A stretch of DNA of 64,000 nt from Marvania coccoides (taxonomy: Eukaryota > Chlorophyta > Trebouxiophyceae > Chlorellales > Chlorellaceae): NCBI GenBank assembly GCA_963854735.1, contig OY978106.1:186001-250000 (forward strand). The letters are read 5' to 3'. The position numbers and the translations under genes are program-made. Positions 33,824 through 46,167 of this stretch are shown piece after piece. Within the stretch, counting starts at the first letter, position 1. Every line of letters begins with the position of its first letter. The notes beneath the pieces were generated by a model. It saw only the letters and a list, made by a program, of their open reading frames with translations. It made no database searches and was not told the origin of the DNA.

Positions 33824-35710
33824 GCAATTGCCCGTTTAAGTAAATGGCCTCGCCTTGACAGGCCTTCAATTTCCTTCTCCTTGCTATATATTAATTATTA
33901 CAAACACATGCTGGACTGTTCTTAATGCAAAGTAGAAAAATTTCTTGCCATGTTCAGCCTGCTCAACTATCATCTGTCAGCATCACCATGCATTGCCACA
34001 TGTGTGGGCTAACGCATGTTTTTCGCGAAGGAAAAAAATATATGACAAATATGTAATTGGGTTTGTGCGCATTTCATGATTCGTAGTCAGTGGCACAACT
34101 CGGAACTAGTAGCTCTGCGCAAATATATAATGTCAACGACATTGTGGAATCAAAGTCTCAGAAAGCAGCAAGTTGCACCGCGGCTGCAAGTTGCACCGCC
34201 CGCTTAATCTAGGATGAATAATAATGATAATCATATCATAAGCTAGGATGAATAATAACCTTAATATAGTTATTCAATGTGGTTGTAATCGACGGGGTGG
34301 GGTATCTTCGCGGTCCTGGGAATTTTAGTCCAATGCATTTTCATCTTGTTGTTTTATTGTTGAAAATACGTTTGGTTGTCGCTGCGATAGCGCGCGGGAT
34401 GCGGCGCGTGGTCGGCGCTGATCGGCACATCTATTTTCGACCAATTATTTTTCGGCCGATTATGGCGGGGAGGCGGGGGGGGGGGGGGGGGGGGGTTCGG
34501 GGCGATGAGAGCAAGGCTGCAGCGGCACTGTGCACGGCGGCAGACTCAGCAGCGGCGCAATTCCTTTTTGTTAAATTAATATTTTGCTCGCATTTCGATG
34601 CCAGTCTGGTACGAGGAAGTTTCATTATCGTCTGTAATGTATGTTGTTCCGGGTATTTTAGAACATAAAATACCCGGAATCATTCTAATAAGCAACGAAT
34701 ATTGAATTTTTAGCGGGGCTAAATATTTAATGTATATACTGACAATCGCCTTTATTCCCAGCGAACCATTCATATTCGCTGTTTCTTTTGGCGGCTGATT
34801 TTCTTTTCTTTATTACCATTACAAACCTATTTTTATCAAATTAATTATTTCTGCTTGTACTTCGGTCCCAGTCTACTATGGGGCCTTTTGTGCGAACTTC
34901 AAACCCTGTATTCTATGTATGTATTATGCTGTCCGAGCACCTCTAAACATTTTTGCATACATGTGTGAAAAATGCGGCTGTGATTGATGGCAGCTGTGAC
35001 GATCGAAAAAAAAGAGGCTGTGATGATCGAGTTATCGTTGTGACGGGAAACTGATTCTGCCAATAAATTCCGTAAGCCCAGTTTGCCCCAAGTATGCTTG
35101 ACCTCGTCAAGAGGACGCTAACAAGCAGGGTGGCATTCCTCCTATTTATGGTTGAGAGTTTAAGCAACGGTAACATTTCCGTCTTTCAGACTTTATCCAA
35201 CAAAGAAACCGCCATAATATATCAAGGCGAGGAGGCACAGCTGCAAAACAAACTCTGCGAGATCGGAGGTCATGGATATGGACTAGTTGTTGCGCAGGCC
35301 AAGGGTATTTTCATTTCACGAGAAATGATTGTCTTCAACGAGCTAACATTGCTTCAATGGCATCAATGTCGCAGCTCGCCGAAATTTAACAGCCGCGGAA
35401 AAGTCTACAGATTATCAATTATCTTACTTGCTTCTTGCTGAACGCCACATGGCCGCAAGGCGGCCTTCCGGCCTCGACTGCGAGTCGTTAATCATTAAAA
35501 AAATTATGATGCAACATCTATTAGTCGACGTAAAAATATCTATACCCCAAAAACGACAAGACGCACCAGGAGAGAAAAACAAGTTCTTTATCAAAAGAAA
35601 GACAAAGCAGTTTTGACAAACGCTTCGCACCATGTTCGCACCAGATAGCAGTATTTGAATCAAGTCGTAAATCTTTAATTATAAGATCTAAATATAACCA
35701 GGCAGGGGTT
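33824..35710. other. Gene-free AT-rich region with small repeats
   Basis: Holds GCAAGTTGCACCGC twice (about 34170-34201), CTAGGATGAATAATAA twice (about 34209-34258), a G run of about 20 near 34475-34496, and a perfect hairpin at 34647-34679. A diverged direct-repeat pair lies near 34563-34620 and 34837-34885. A 115-codon frame at 35094-35441 has no recognisable similarity. No gene is supported. Confidence 0.5.
34647..34679. repeat. Perfect 14-bp inverted repeat (hairpin, 5-nt loop)
   Basis: Left arm TTCCGGGTATTTTA, loop GAACA, right arm TAAAATACCCGGAA. No T run follows, so it does not look like a terminator. Confidence 0.9.
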
Positions 35711-38511
35711 TCACCACAGGCGGAGGGCGTTGCGGAACCTTCGGAGGCTCGAAAACAGGGAGGTGTCTACGACACTGCCCAAATTTAAGTAATCCAGACT
35801 TCGGCCACCGATGGTGCCGCCATGCTTGTGGCAATGATGCAGGAAAAGAACGAGAATGCAGAAAAGTGCGCCTTGACCACTCTCTGTAAGCAGAATTTCT
35901 CCTCCCTGAAGCAAGCAAAAATGAGGCTGCTGCGTTCCTAGCTGCAAGCCCACAATTCCAGTGCCCTGCAGAAATAAATGTTTTTAGCTTAGAAAAATAA
36001 ATGAAGGCGTGGTATTAATCGGAATCAATCGCTACCGAACCTATATAATTTCCCCTTACCTTGCTTCCTGGCGGAGGCCGCGTGGGAATAATCGCGAAAT
36101 ACTCTCCGCTCACGCGAGGCGGGATTTTGCCGAGGTAGAGCACACCGTTTGGCCCCTCAATGCGGCAGGGGTCTTCATCAGTGAATGTCCATTGCGGGGC
36201 AGCAAGAAATGCCGCAAACAGGTAGAAAATTAACGCTGAGTCAGTTGGCATTTCAGTGCTCCAAGGCTTTCCTGCCCAATCGCCTCCATCGTCCCACTTA
36301 AACTCCATCATGCAAGAGCCATCTGCAGGAAAAGAAAAGGCAAGGATAGTAGGTAAATGGACGGTATCAATAATTTTCTGCAAACCGAGGGATTTCAGCA
36401 CTTCGCATTTTAACATTGTTCGCTTACTTGCGAGCTCTTTAATCCGTTCCAGAATGTACCCGTCAGGCGTGGGAGGCAGCAAACCCGATGGAAATTCTCC
36501 GCGAAGGAGGAGCAGCAGTTTCTGATACGTGATGATGGCCTGCAGCAAAATAAAAGAGTAAACAGATAAAAAAACAAACCAAAACAAAGACCCTTTGCCC
36601 CTGATATATAATATAAACAAAAATGGAATGAAAAAGAGGGCGAAACCGAGTTTCGTACTAAGAAACACTTCAGGGTAACAATTAAAAAGTGGCGTTTTTA
36701 CACCACGCGCACCACCTTAAAATAACAAAAAAAAACAGCACAAATATAAGTTTTTAATACCTCTCTACATTATTAAACAATTCCTTTAGACGTACGTTTT
36801 GAGAGAGATAAAAGATAACGTAAAAGAAAAACAGAGAGCGAGTTTAAAAACTACAGTGTTTCGCTAACCTGCAGACACTTGGGTAGCTCCGGCGAATTGC
36901 GATTAGCCAGGTTGCGCATCCACTCGCGAATTTGCGCTAGCAGCAAGCTGTCATCTGCGGCCTTGGTAGCGTTTTCGGTACCTATTACAGTAAAAATGAA
37001 TAATTGATATACCAAAGAATGTTCCGGCGGATGCATGTTTGTCTCACCAAAGTCAAGCGGTGTCAGTCGAACGCCGGGGATCCCTAACTGAGCAGTCGCA
37101 TCAATCACATCCGCATGGGCCCTTACGATTGCTGCGTGGAGAGGTTGGAGCACATCGCTCGCGAACCACTCCCTTAAGTGCTCGGTCCCCTCCTGTTAAA
37201 AAGAAGGGGGGGAAAATAAAATAAAAAATAGAAAATGGAAATTGGTTGGGTACATGGGCTCGCCACATGATGACACCTACCTCGCGTGAGTCTTCAGACA
37301 CACCGAGCTCTTCCATCACTGCGTTCCTCTGAGAAGGTAGAGACTGCGTCACTCGGCCATCCGACCGAATGGGAGCTGCGGCGGTGCCTTTTGGTGTTGC
37401 CGATGGTCTGCATGAGGGGAAGGCAAGTAAGTTTGTAAAGCTCGCAAATGTTAAGTGCGATTAGTACTGTCGATACTTTCGATGGATAAGCCAGCCGGCA
37501 TCATCACCTGTACGTGCTCGATGGTGACGGCATTGGCTGGACAACGCTAGGGGCACCAAACATGCCACCAAACTCTCCAGCGCCAGGTGCTGCACCAGTT
37601 GCCGCATTCGCGGCGGCGTCAGCGTGCTGGTCTAGCTCATTCATCAGCCGCTGTAGCTGGTCCGGAGTCATGTTCTTGATGCTGCCTCTGCTGCCGGGTG
37701 TCCGCAGCTGTGCCGCCTGCACCTCTTCGCCAATAACCACTGGATGCAGCACAGGACGAGCGGTCCTGCTGGGCGGGGTCACAATGGGATCCAGGCCTCT
37801 TTGCTTCGGGGGGCCAGGCGCAGTGACGTGAGCCGGTGCCTCAACTCCAATAAGTTTGCGTTGCTCAGCATTGAGCAAGCCTCTGCGACGAAAAACAATC
37901 GATTCAATAAATTGGTAAAAATGCAAAACTTGTGTGGAAATACTCTACAAGGCTTTACAGGAGAAGGCACCAGGCAGTTCCGCACCAAAATTTTCCCTCC
38001 ATTTACCCCCTTTTACGTCCGATTAAATACAATACTCATGGCCCCGGGAATGAAACTCACAGTAAAGGCTTTGTCTCCCACATTGCCGTGAGGCTCTGCA
38101 GTGCGAGGGCCCCAAGAATGGCTGCTGCTGTGTAGCATGTTCCTGCGGAGGCACCAAGGCAATTTCTTATCTTAAGATTCCAGGAGGGTGCCCACGCGCC
38201 ATCACAGTGCCGCACTAAACCAATGATATTACCTATGACGAAAGCGGAAGCATTTTTGTCAAAAAGAGCAGAGCTGCAGGGCGGAAGGCGGGGCGGGGCG
38301 GGTTAAGGAAAATTCAAGGATGGGGGAACGGTTTGGTTAGTTTTGATCAATCCATGCGTCGTCGATGGCATCAATGTCAGCACACTCGCCTATACTTGGC
38401 GGCCAGGACGAAGGAGGCGGCCAAAAGCAAAAGTGTTTTGATCGATTTGCGAACACTTTTGGAGCCTGGCTGCTTTTGCAAGTACTCCGGGCGGGCGTTC
38501 CAAGACACCAT
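35711..38511 (-). CDS. TMEM209-like nuclear envelope/nucleoporin-associated membrane protein
   Basis: Ten exons rebuilt by hand on the minus strand: 38511-38396, 38273-38233, 38142-38061, 37882-37508, 37407-37281, 37192-37048, 36981-36869, 36539-36428, 36322-36060, 35965-35711; 542 aa (human TMEM209 is similar in length). Every join keeps phase, including a 41-nt exon. The N terminus has two hydrophobic segments ('TLLLLAASFVLAA' and 'TAAAILGALALQSL'). The middle is Pro/Ala/Gln-rich. The C-terminal domain is diagnostic: 'KPWSTEMPTDSALIFYLFAA', 'GTGIVGLQLGTQQPHFCLLQ', 'GRSLDYLNLGSVVD'. Plants carry this family as 'cytochrome b561 N-terminal' proteins. In animals it associates with nuclear pores (family knowledge). 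Confidence 0.85.
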
Positions 38512-38743
38512 GGCTATATTATATTAATTATAATAACATGAATACATTGAAAATCTAGTGACAAAATGCGGAAGAAGTGGGCAAAGGGCCTGCTCGCTCC
38601 AAGGCGAAATAAAAATATTAATTAATTTTTCGATATTATTTTACCGCCTGGCTGACAAAAAACCCACGCAAGAACCCGCCAAATAAAATTAAAAAAAAAA
38701 CATTTAAACATTTTTTTTCCCCTTCTCTGGCAGCTGAAACGAG

Positions 38744-40153
38744 ATGGTGAAGGAAAAGAAGAGCAAAGGCAAAGGCCGAGCCAACAAAGAGCCTGCTGAC
38801 GTTGAGATGCAGGCGGAGCCGTCAGCTGGCGCAGAGGAGGCCTCCAATCTCATGGAATTGCAAAGGACTCGCGTGATATGCGGCCCTGACATGAACTACC
38901 ATGTAAGGAAAAATGATTTTTGCGTTCCATTTTTGGTAGTCTCGCATATGGTCGCCAATTGCATGCATTTGTTATAATTTTTTTTGCCCCGCCACGTGAG
39001 TGCAGACCAGCAGCACCATTGCAGCCAATCAGTATCAGGCCCTCGGCGTGGACTGTTCATTTAAGCTAAATAAGTTCAAGCAGGGCTTGGGCATCGAAAT
39101 TTTGCGGTACGAGGGCAACGACATGGAGTTTGAGGTGAAGGGCATCAGCTGTGCGGTGAGTTGCAGTTTGGTTGTGTTCAAGGACTCTGGGAAACTTTTA
39201 CCGGCCACTCAAAGTGATAATTTGATGTTTTGTACTTTATTGTGCGGAATGCTTTTTTTAAATTGATTTCTGACTCTTTTTTCTTGTAATACTTCAAACA
39301 TTTACAGATGGCCAACACGCTGCGGCGCATCATGATTGCAGAGGTCCCCACGATGGCCATCGAGCACGTTTTCGTGGTGGACAACACCTCCATCATTCAG
39401 GACGAGGTGCTGGCCCATCGCCTGGGCCTTGTGCCCCTGGACGTCGACCCCCGGCTGTTTGAGTTCCGCGGTGCCGATGAGGCAGCCTCTGAGCGCAATA
39501 CCATCGTGCTCAAGCTCAAGGTGGAATGCAAACGGCTGGAGGATGGCACCGTCGAGAACGCAAACGTCTACTCCAGCCAGCTGCAGTGGCTGCCGGAGGG
39601 GTCTGAGATGCCGGAGGAGACTGGGGCGGTGTTTGTCAGAACCCAGTCTGCTGTGGTTGCAGCGGTGCGCCCCGTGCACGACGACATTTTAATTGCCAAG
39701 CTGCGACCAGGGCAGTCCATCGAAGTGGAGTGCCACTGCGTGAAGGGGGTTGGAGAGGAACATGCCAAGTGGTCTCCAGTGGCTACGACGTGGTACCGCC
39801 TCGTGCCTGAGGTGGTGCTGCTGCAACAGCCGCCCCCCGAGGTGGCGACTCGGCTTGAGGCTGAGCTGCCTGGGCTGATCAAGGTGGAGGCGGGGGGGGC
39901 CAGCGTCGAGGTGGATGACGCGCGGCGGCATGGAAAGCTGCTTGAAAAGGTGCGGCGAATGTCTGGGGAACCGGAGTGGGCGCCCTATGTGCAGCTTCGC
40001 AAGTGCAAAGACCTCTTTATCTTTACGATTGAGTCCACTGGGGCATGGCGACCACACGAGCTGTTCCGCCAGGCCGTCGACCGCATCACGTCCAAGTGCG
40101 ACAAGGTGCTGGAAGGCCTGGCCAGCTTCTCGCAGCCCAGCTTTGAAAAGTAG
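38744..40153 (+). CDS. RPAC1: DNA-directed RNA polymerases I and III subunit RPAC1 (RPC40)
   Basis: Three exons (38744-38902, 39006-39155, 39308-40153), 384 aa. After a Lys-rich leader the alpha-like fold is clear: 'FEVKGISCAMANTLRRIMIA', 'EVPTMAIEHVFVVDNTSIIQ', 'DEVLAHRLGLVPLDVDP', and the C-terminal 'KDLFIFTIESTGAWRPHELF'. It forms the assembly platform of Pol I and Pol III with RPAC2. It is head-to-head with the TMEM209-like gene, 232 bp between ATGs. A TGTAA at 40247 lies about 95 bp after the stop. Confidence 0.97.
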
Positions 40154-40653
40154 AGTGTTTTGAGTTGATTTTCCAGAGGGGGTTCTTCAATAGAATCACA
40201 CAAAATACTTACTGCGCACTCACTCATGTTTTGTGTTGGATTTGTTTGTAACAATAACGCATAACATGTCACATAAGTATAATTACTAGTGCTATAATTG
40301 TTTTAACTTGAAACACGCCCTGCCGGGGCCACCCCATCCAATCCGTGGGGGCCACGGGGAGGGGGGGGGAGGCAAAACAATGATACATACAGCCCATGCA
40401 TCAGCAGCAGTGCATGCATATTGGGCTTTATTTTTGCTTTACTGTTGCCTTTCTTCGACACACTCTCTGTTATATGGCTTTTTCATATATGGCTTTTTCA
40501 TATGACCATATATGGCTTGCATGTTCAATATTGTTTTGACAAAATGCAATTGGTGCAATAATAACAACAACATGAAGAATAGGAGCACAGTTGAAAGAGG
40601 CAGTTCAAAAACAAAAAAAAAGGAAAAAAGCGCTGCAGGCTCATCATTTCATG
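40154..40653. other. Intergenic, convergent 3' regions
   Basis: Contains TGTAA at 40247 and tandem ATATGGCTTTTTCAT units at about 40472-40517. No gene seen. Confidence 0.6.
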
Positions 40654-42041
40654 TTACTTGTAGTACGGCGCTAGGTAGTGCCGAGCCGCAAAGCCGCCGA
40701 CGCAGCACAGACCCTGAAACGTCAGTATTCGCACGCACAGCACCTTTTCGGTGCAGGGGCCCATCACCCGCAGCGTGAGGTTCACCAGGTTTAAGTTTGG
40801 CGTGGGGTGGAGCAGCCCGGTCTTGGGGTCATAGCGGGGCAGGCGGTGGCGCGGGCAGGGCACAAACTTGAACAGCTGGGGCACGCTGTAGACAAAGTTG
40901 AAAATTTGCGGGACAAAAAACAGCAGCAGCGTCTCGCTAAAGTGGCCCAGAATGCCGGCAACAGCCAGCGTCATGCCGGCAAAGTAGGTGAAGGTGTCGC
41001 CCACAAACACCTGGGCAGGGAACCAGTTGAAGTGCAGCAGACCCAGCGTGGTGGCAGCCAGCGGCAGCATGAGGTAGACTGAAAACAGATGGCCGTCGCG
41101 AATTGAAGGCACCTCCCCTGCCGGACCCCCCAGCATCACCAGGTTGTGAAACAGCACTGCGCACGCAATTACAACCGTCTGCCCCGCCTCCAACCCGTTC
41201 ACCCCCGCCAAAATGTTGATGGAGTTGGCACAAAAAATTACGAGCGCCACCATGTAGCCGTGGTACAAAATTCCGAGCTCAAGGTACGACGGCAGCGGGA
41301 GTAGCGCCCTCAAGGGCTTAGGCACGATGACCCCCGTGCCGCCAGAGTAGGCTGTCAGCAGGGGGAGCGAGGCCAGCGCCGGCAGCACCAGCTTGACTCG
41401 CCACGGGATGTCAAGGACGTCGTCAGCAAAGCCCAGGAAGAGCATGAAGCAGATGGTGGCCAGAGCAGCATTGTAGTCCACCAGCCACGCGTCGCTGGCG
41501 CCATGCGCCTGAACGCCGCTACGTAGAGCCGCGAGAGAGAAGCGTGACTTTAATGTCGCTCCCTTGCCATTTGTGAAGGCGTGGATGAGCGATGCCACGT
41601 CATAATAGTGAAGCTGCTGGAACAAGATGATGCACACCTGCAGCAAATTTTACGCGCGATTAGTTGTAAAGACTGAATGACATGATGTGGAGCGGAGCGG
41701 AATTGACAAAGCAAGGAATAACTCACCAAAAACACCAGCCCGGGGGCCAGCCCCAGGGACTCTGGGATGTCCTTTTCTCCGGCCTCGCTCCCCTTCTTGT
41801 TGATGTCCTTCCCATGCAGTCCGGCGCGCAGCGTGCGAGTCTTGATCATCGGGATGATCGCTTTGGTGGCCAGGAAGCCCAGGACACTGACAGCCGCGCT
41901 GACGAAGATGGAGTACCTTGTGCGTTCATCGCTGATGCCCAAGTACGCCACCGCGCATGGGGCAAAGCCCAGGAGGCCCAAGAGCTGCAGAGTCAAGTCT
42001 TTGCGACCGATCGCCATTTTTCGCACCCTCATGGCGCACAA
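40654..42041 (-). CDS. ALG7: UDP-GlcNAc:dolichyl-phosphate GlcNAc-1-P transferase (ALG7/DPAGT1)
   Basis: Two exons (42041-41727 and 41637-40654), 432 aa. It is a polytopic ER membrane enzyme that starts N-glycan precursor synthesis and is the tunicamycin target. Motifs: '[15 protein letters not shown]' (metal-binding Asp pair), '[16 protein letters not shown]', '[15 protein letters not shown]', and the C-terminal loop '[19 protein letters not shown]'. About ten hydrophobic helices. Starts at 42032 or 42017 are also possible. Head-to-head with the TenI-like gene. Confidence 0.96.
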
Positions 42042-42361
42042 TGCCTTATTTTAAATCCATGTAAATCCACCAATCAAAGCTAGATTAAACCCGTTTGTCT
42101 GTGGAAACTATATATATATATATGTTTTTTTCTCCAGCTGTCTGCGTTAGTAATGCGACAAGCGACGTGCGTGTCGGCGTTTTTTTTTCAGCTTTGAGAT
42201 GTCGGAGACGCCATATTTGCATATCACATTCCACTTCATTGCACTGTTTTCCTGTATAGGGGATTAGCATCTGATTCCTCTTCCTCAATTATATATCGAA
42301 GGCGGTAGGGTGTTCTTTGAGCGCTATAGGCTGTAAAATAGAGAGAGAATTATATCTCGTG
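42042..42361. promoter_or_regulatory. Divergent promoter region, ALG7 / TenI-like
   Basis: 320 bp between two divergent starts. It contains a short TA run (about 42109-42123) and a T run. No specific site recognised. Confidence 0.4.
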
Positions 42362-43224
42362 ATGACAATCGTTCTAGTGACCCCCCCTTCCACCCCTGGG
42401 GCTCGAGGGAGCGCTGCAGAAGTCGCTGTGGTGCAGCGTATGCTCGCTGTGGGTCTTCCTCGACTGCACCTCAGAAAGCCCGCAGCCACAAGAGAGGAGA
42501 TAGCATCATATGTCGACTTGATTACGGAACGGTATCGCCACCGCGTGGTGCTGCACGACCACCATGATTTGGTGGAAGAATTTGGGCTAGGCGGGCTGCA
42601 CTACCGTGAACGCCTGGTGCCAGACGGCATCATCCCTGAAGCTCCTGGGAAATCTGTAAGCGTGGGATACCACCGCCCTCAGCAACTCCTGGATGACAAG
42701 GGAAAGGTTAGAAACGCTGAATTCAATTTATAATGGAGAAAGAAAGATAATGGAGAGAGATTTTTTATTTTCACACTTTCCATAGGGGCGATTTATTGCC
42801 CCTCAAGTCATCCCCTTTGGGTCTTTTTCTTCTTCTTCTTCTTCTTCCCAGGTGGACTATTGCCTGCTTAGTCCCATTTACGACAGCATTAGCAAGCCAG
42901 GCTACTGCCCTCCTCCCGAGCTCAGCGATCGCTGGGCCCTCAGGGGATACCTGGAAAAGGCCAAGTATAAAGTGGTGGCTCTCGGAGGTTGGCTTCATTT
43001 ATTCTTCTGCCAATGTGCTTCATACGATATAAACACCTACTCTTTTCGTCGCAGGCGTCACCCCGGACCGGTTTCAGGACCTGGCGGACCTGGGATTCCA
43101 GGGCGCTGCGCTGTTAGGCGCCGTCTGGGACGCAAAGGACTCCGTGAAAGCACTGGAAAAAGCTCTGGAGCAGGCGCATCGCGTGGGCTGGAACATGGAG
43201 GAGATTCTTTGCGCCGCGCCATGA
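42362..43224 (+). CDS. Thiamine-phosphate synthase/TenI-like TIM-barrel protein
   Basis: Three exons (42362-42706, 42852-42987, 43055-43224), 216 aa. The ATG at 42362 is chosen because the first beta strand ('MTIVLVTPP') starts there. Further strands: 'RLHLRKPAATREEI', 'HRVVLHDHHDLVEEFGLGGL', 'VDYCLLSPIYDSISKPGY', 'YKVVALGGVTPDRFQDLADL', and 'GAALLGAVWDA'. These match the ThiE/TenI fold, including the phosphate-binding 'ALGG' turn. The pyrimidine-binding residues of true ThiE are not all evident, so a TenI-type thiazole tautomerase or a related protein is as likely. Confidence 0.82.
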
Positions 43225-43442
43225 GGAAGCGAGTGGACGAGGACTTGGTTGTGGTTTACATGGCGGTGAATAACAAACAGCAGCTCGATGTACGTAATGT
43301 GTTCTAAAATATAAATGCAGCAAATAAAAACAGCAAAAATCTCATTTCATGCAGGAAAGCAAAGGGGGCTGTGCGTTGAACAGAAAGTGGGCAGCCCTGA
43401 ATTATATTTATTCGAAACGTAAATGTAATTTGAAAAGTCACT

Positions 43443-46167
43443 TTATTTCTTATCGGGCGCAAACACCCGGCCGGTGGTCTCGTCAAAATAAGCTGCAGTC
43501 TTAAGGTCAAGCAAGTCCAACCTCACGGTGCCCACCAGCTGCTCGGGCAGGTGCTCCGTAGCCTGCCCCTCCAACAGCACCCCCAGGTCCACCGCCAGAC
43601 TCTTTGTGGCTCCGCACACCAGGTTGGTGATCGAGGCCGCCACGCTGCTGGCGCCGATGTCCACGTCCACCTCGAAGTAGCGCTCGCCTCTAAAGTACTT
43701 TGTGGTGAGTTTCTGGCCGAGAAGCACCGGGGTCGTCCCCACGCTCTGCTTGATGATCCAGCTGCCTTTTGAGATGTTGGGAATGAGCTTGAACCGGGCG
43801 TTGCGCGCCTTGTCAGCCTCTGGGCCATCGCCGGTCAAAAACTCCGCAAAGGAGCGGAAAAAGGCGGCCACGTTGTCTGGGCAGGGCCCCTGCTCCTTTT
43901 CAAAGTGCGCGATGAGGTCGGGCGCGGGCACGCCCATCACTGGCATGGGCGCGGCCCAGGTGCTCACCAGGCTCACAGGCGGCGACGACGGCACCATCAT
44001 TTGGACGCAGAACAAAAATGGCGCGGGGCTGCGCTGCACCGAGGGCAAGTAGCGACACACGTGCGCCATGGGCTCCTCCAGCTCCAGCAGGTCGACCGCC
44101 ACCAGCTCAAACATGGGTGGCGCAGCCAACACCTTTCTGCGGTCAGTCAAGTAGGTGAGACCACGCACCTTGAAGCCGCAGTTGCCTGGGGAAGACCAAT
44201 ACTGCTTGGGACAGGTCCCCGCGATGGCCCAAGAGTCCTCTGCCGCAGCTTCCGCAACTGCTTTGGCGCCCTCCACAGCCGCTGCTGCTGCAGCAGCTGA
44301 CGGGAGGGCCCCGGCAGTGGAAGCAGCCGCGATGCGCGACATTCGCGCTGCAGGCGGGGTAGCGTCCAAAACGAGCGTATCCGCCACAGGCCGCCGCTCT
44401 GCTGCCTCCCGCTGCTCCAGCGCCAGCGGCTTGCGAGAAATCAGCAGCGTGGCGGTGCGCTGTATCGTTCCTTTGCCGGAAAGTCGCCGCCCGCCGGCTG
44501 TCTCCGCCTCCTCCTCGGCTTCTGCCCCGGACTGCATTGACAGCGGGCGCACCATGAAGCGATTCTGCTCCACCCTGTCGCGCAGCACCACGATGGACGC
44601 CACCACAGGCTCCAGCATGGCGCGGACGGCTTGGCCTGCCATCGGTGCCAGCAGGCGCCCAGCCAGCGACGAATCAGTCAGCAGGCCCCCCAGATCCGCC
44701 TTCAGCACCAGCGTGACCAGCGACTCTTGAGACTCCCCCCCGCTTACGACGTACTGAGGCATCAACGGGGCGATGGTGAATCCTGCGGCCTGCACATCCA
44801 CGCGGACTGGCACCCTCCAACCCCAGCTTCTGTCGACTCGAGCGGCAGGGTGGGTCGTGGACTGGTACAGCACAATGTAGGTGCCATCCTCGTCTTTTCG
44901 CCAGGTACGCAGCAGCACCATCTCTCGCGGGGCACACATGCTGCAGGGTTAATAAGAGAAACGTTTGTAAATTGTAGCAAAAGAATATGTTGGTTGCATC
45001 GAAAGAGCCATTTGAGGAATTGCTTCAATTGATTTGCTTATGATACTCTTCGAAGGAGCCACAATTGTTCGGACCCCACTATTTTAGTAGATTTAGGTTG
45101 CAACTCGTGGGCTCCCCAGGATTTTTTCGCGGGTGCTTCTCGGGAAGAGTTGAATTGCTCCAAATGCTTCCTTCGCTCATACCTTCCGGCCATGCCGCTG
45201 GCGCTCCACTCCTGGGCCACCACCTGGGTGTTGGCATCAATCACATCTAGGGTGCGAGCGCCAGCAAAAATGCCCAGCCCCTCTGTCTTCCGCACCTGCA
45301 CCAGGCTCTGCGCAAAAAAGGGAATTTAAAATTTAATTATAGTATTTCGATAAACGCAATTTTGACACAGATGCGTACCTTGAACACGTCGACTGGTGGC
45401 GTCCGCACGACGGCTGACACCATCACCGCCCCTCCCTCCCCTTCTTCATCCTTGTCTTCAACGTATACACTGATTCCGTTGATGTGCAGCACCGAGGCCC
45501 AGCTCCGTGCCTTTCGCCGTGGTGGAACAGCTCCTCTGAATTGTCCGTTGATGGCTGCTGCCTGCGACTCTGTGAGCGACAGCCCAGAGAGCCCCCGCGC
45601 GTGCTGGCTGCCATTTCCTCCAGCACCAGTAGGGATGTTGATGTTGGTCAGAGCCTCCAGCGTGGCTGTGGATGCCTCAGATATGGCGCTGATGTCGCGC
45701 TGGTGGGGAGGGCGCAGCGCCGCTTTTCTGATGGCCTCTGTGAACGCTGCGTGCCACTCGTCAGCCTGCTCCTTGGTTTCGAACGCCAGCGCGAGCTTGT
45801 CTGGCCCGCTGACCAGAGTGGACCATGTCACTGTGAAGCCAAACATATGTACGACGTCAAATGCGCCAGCAGCGACTGCCCACAGGGTGCTAGTTCTAGC
45901 GTGCCGAAGATGGTACTCTGCGCCTTGCACGTCGGTCAGCGTCACCGTTTTCGTGATGGGCCAGACTTTGGATGGAGACTCGTCGATGTCCCGGCGGTAG
46001 GTTGCAAAGGTCGTTGAGAAGAGCTTGGCATACCGCTTATTCAGCAGTCGCTCCACAACGGTGGATTCTCTGGCCAACCAGCCCTCCACGATGGGCTGTT
46101 CATCCACCGGCACCCCGCTCCTGGTCTTGCGGTGCCGCCCCTTTGGCGAGAGGGAGCCAAAGCTCAT
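43443..46167 (-). CDS. EDR2-like PH-START-DUF1336 lipid-binding protein
   Basis: Three exons (46167-45379, 45307-45183, 44940-43443), 803 aa. Order: PH domain (about 24-150; 'IVEGWLARESTVVERLLNKR', 'DEWHAAFTEAIRKA'); START domain spanning the two splices ('VVAQEWSASGMAGS', then 'TYIVLYQSTTHPA', 'SWGWRVPVRVDVQAAGFTIA'); an Ala-rich spacer; and a C-terminal DUF1336 domain ('CGFKVRGLTYLTDRRKVLAA', 'KGSWIIKQSVGTTPVLLGQK', 'YFEVDVDIGASSVAASI'). This is the plant EDR2 architecture, which binds phosphoinositides and affects cell death and mildew resistance in plants (family knowledge). Its role in an alga is unknown. Confidence 0.93.

Noticed and set aside
35094..35441. 115-codon plus-strand frame in the gene-free region
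   Set aside because: No similarity recognised, no clear splice partners, base composition like the surrounding non-coding DNA.
42852..43307. 151-codon frame continuing past the TenI-like exon 2
   Set aside because: After 42987 it reads through an intron into the wrong frame of exon 3; the spliced frame gives the conserved ALGGVTPD motif.
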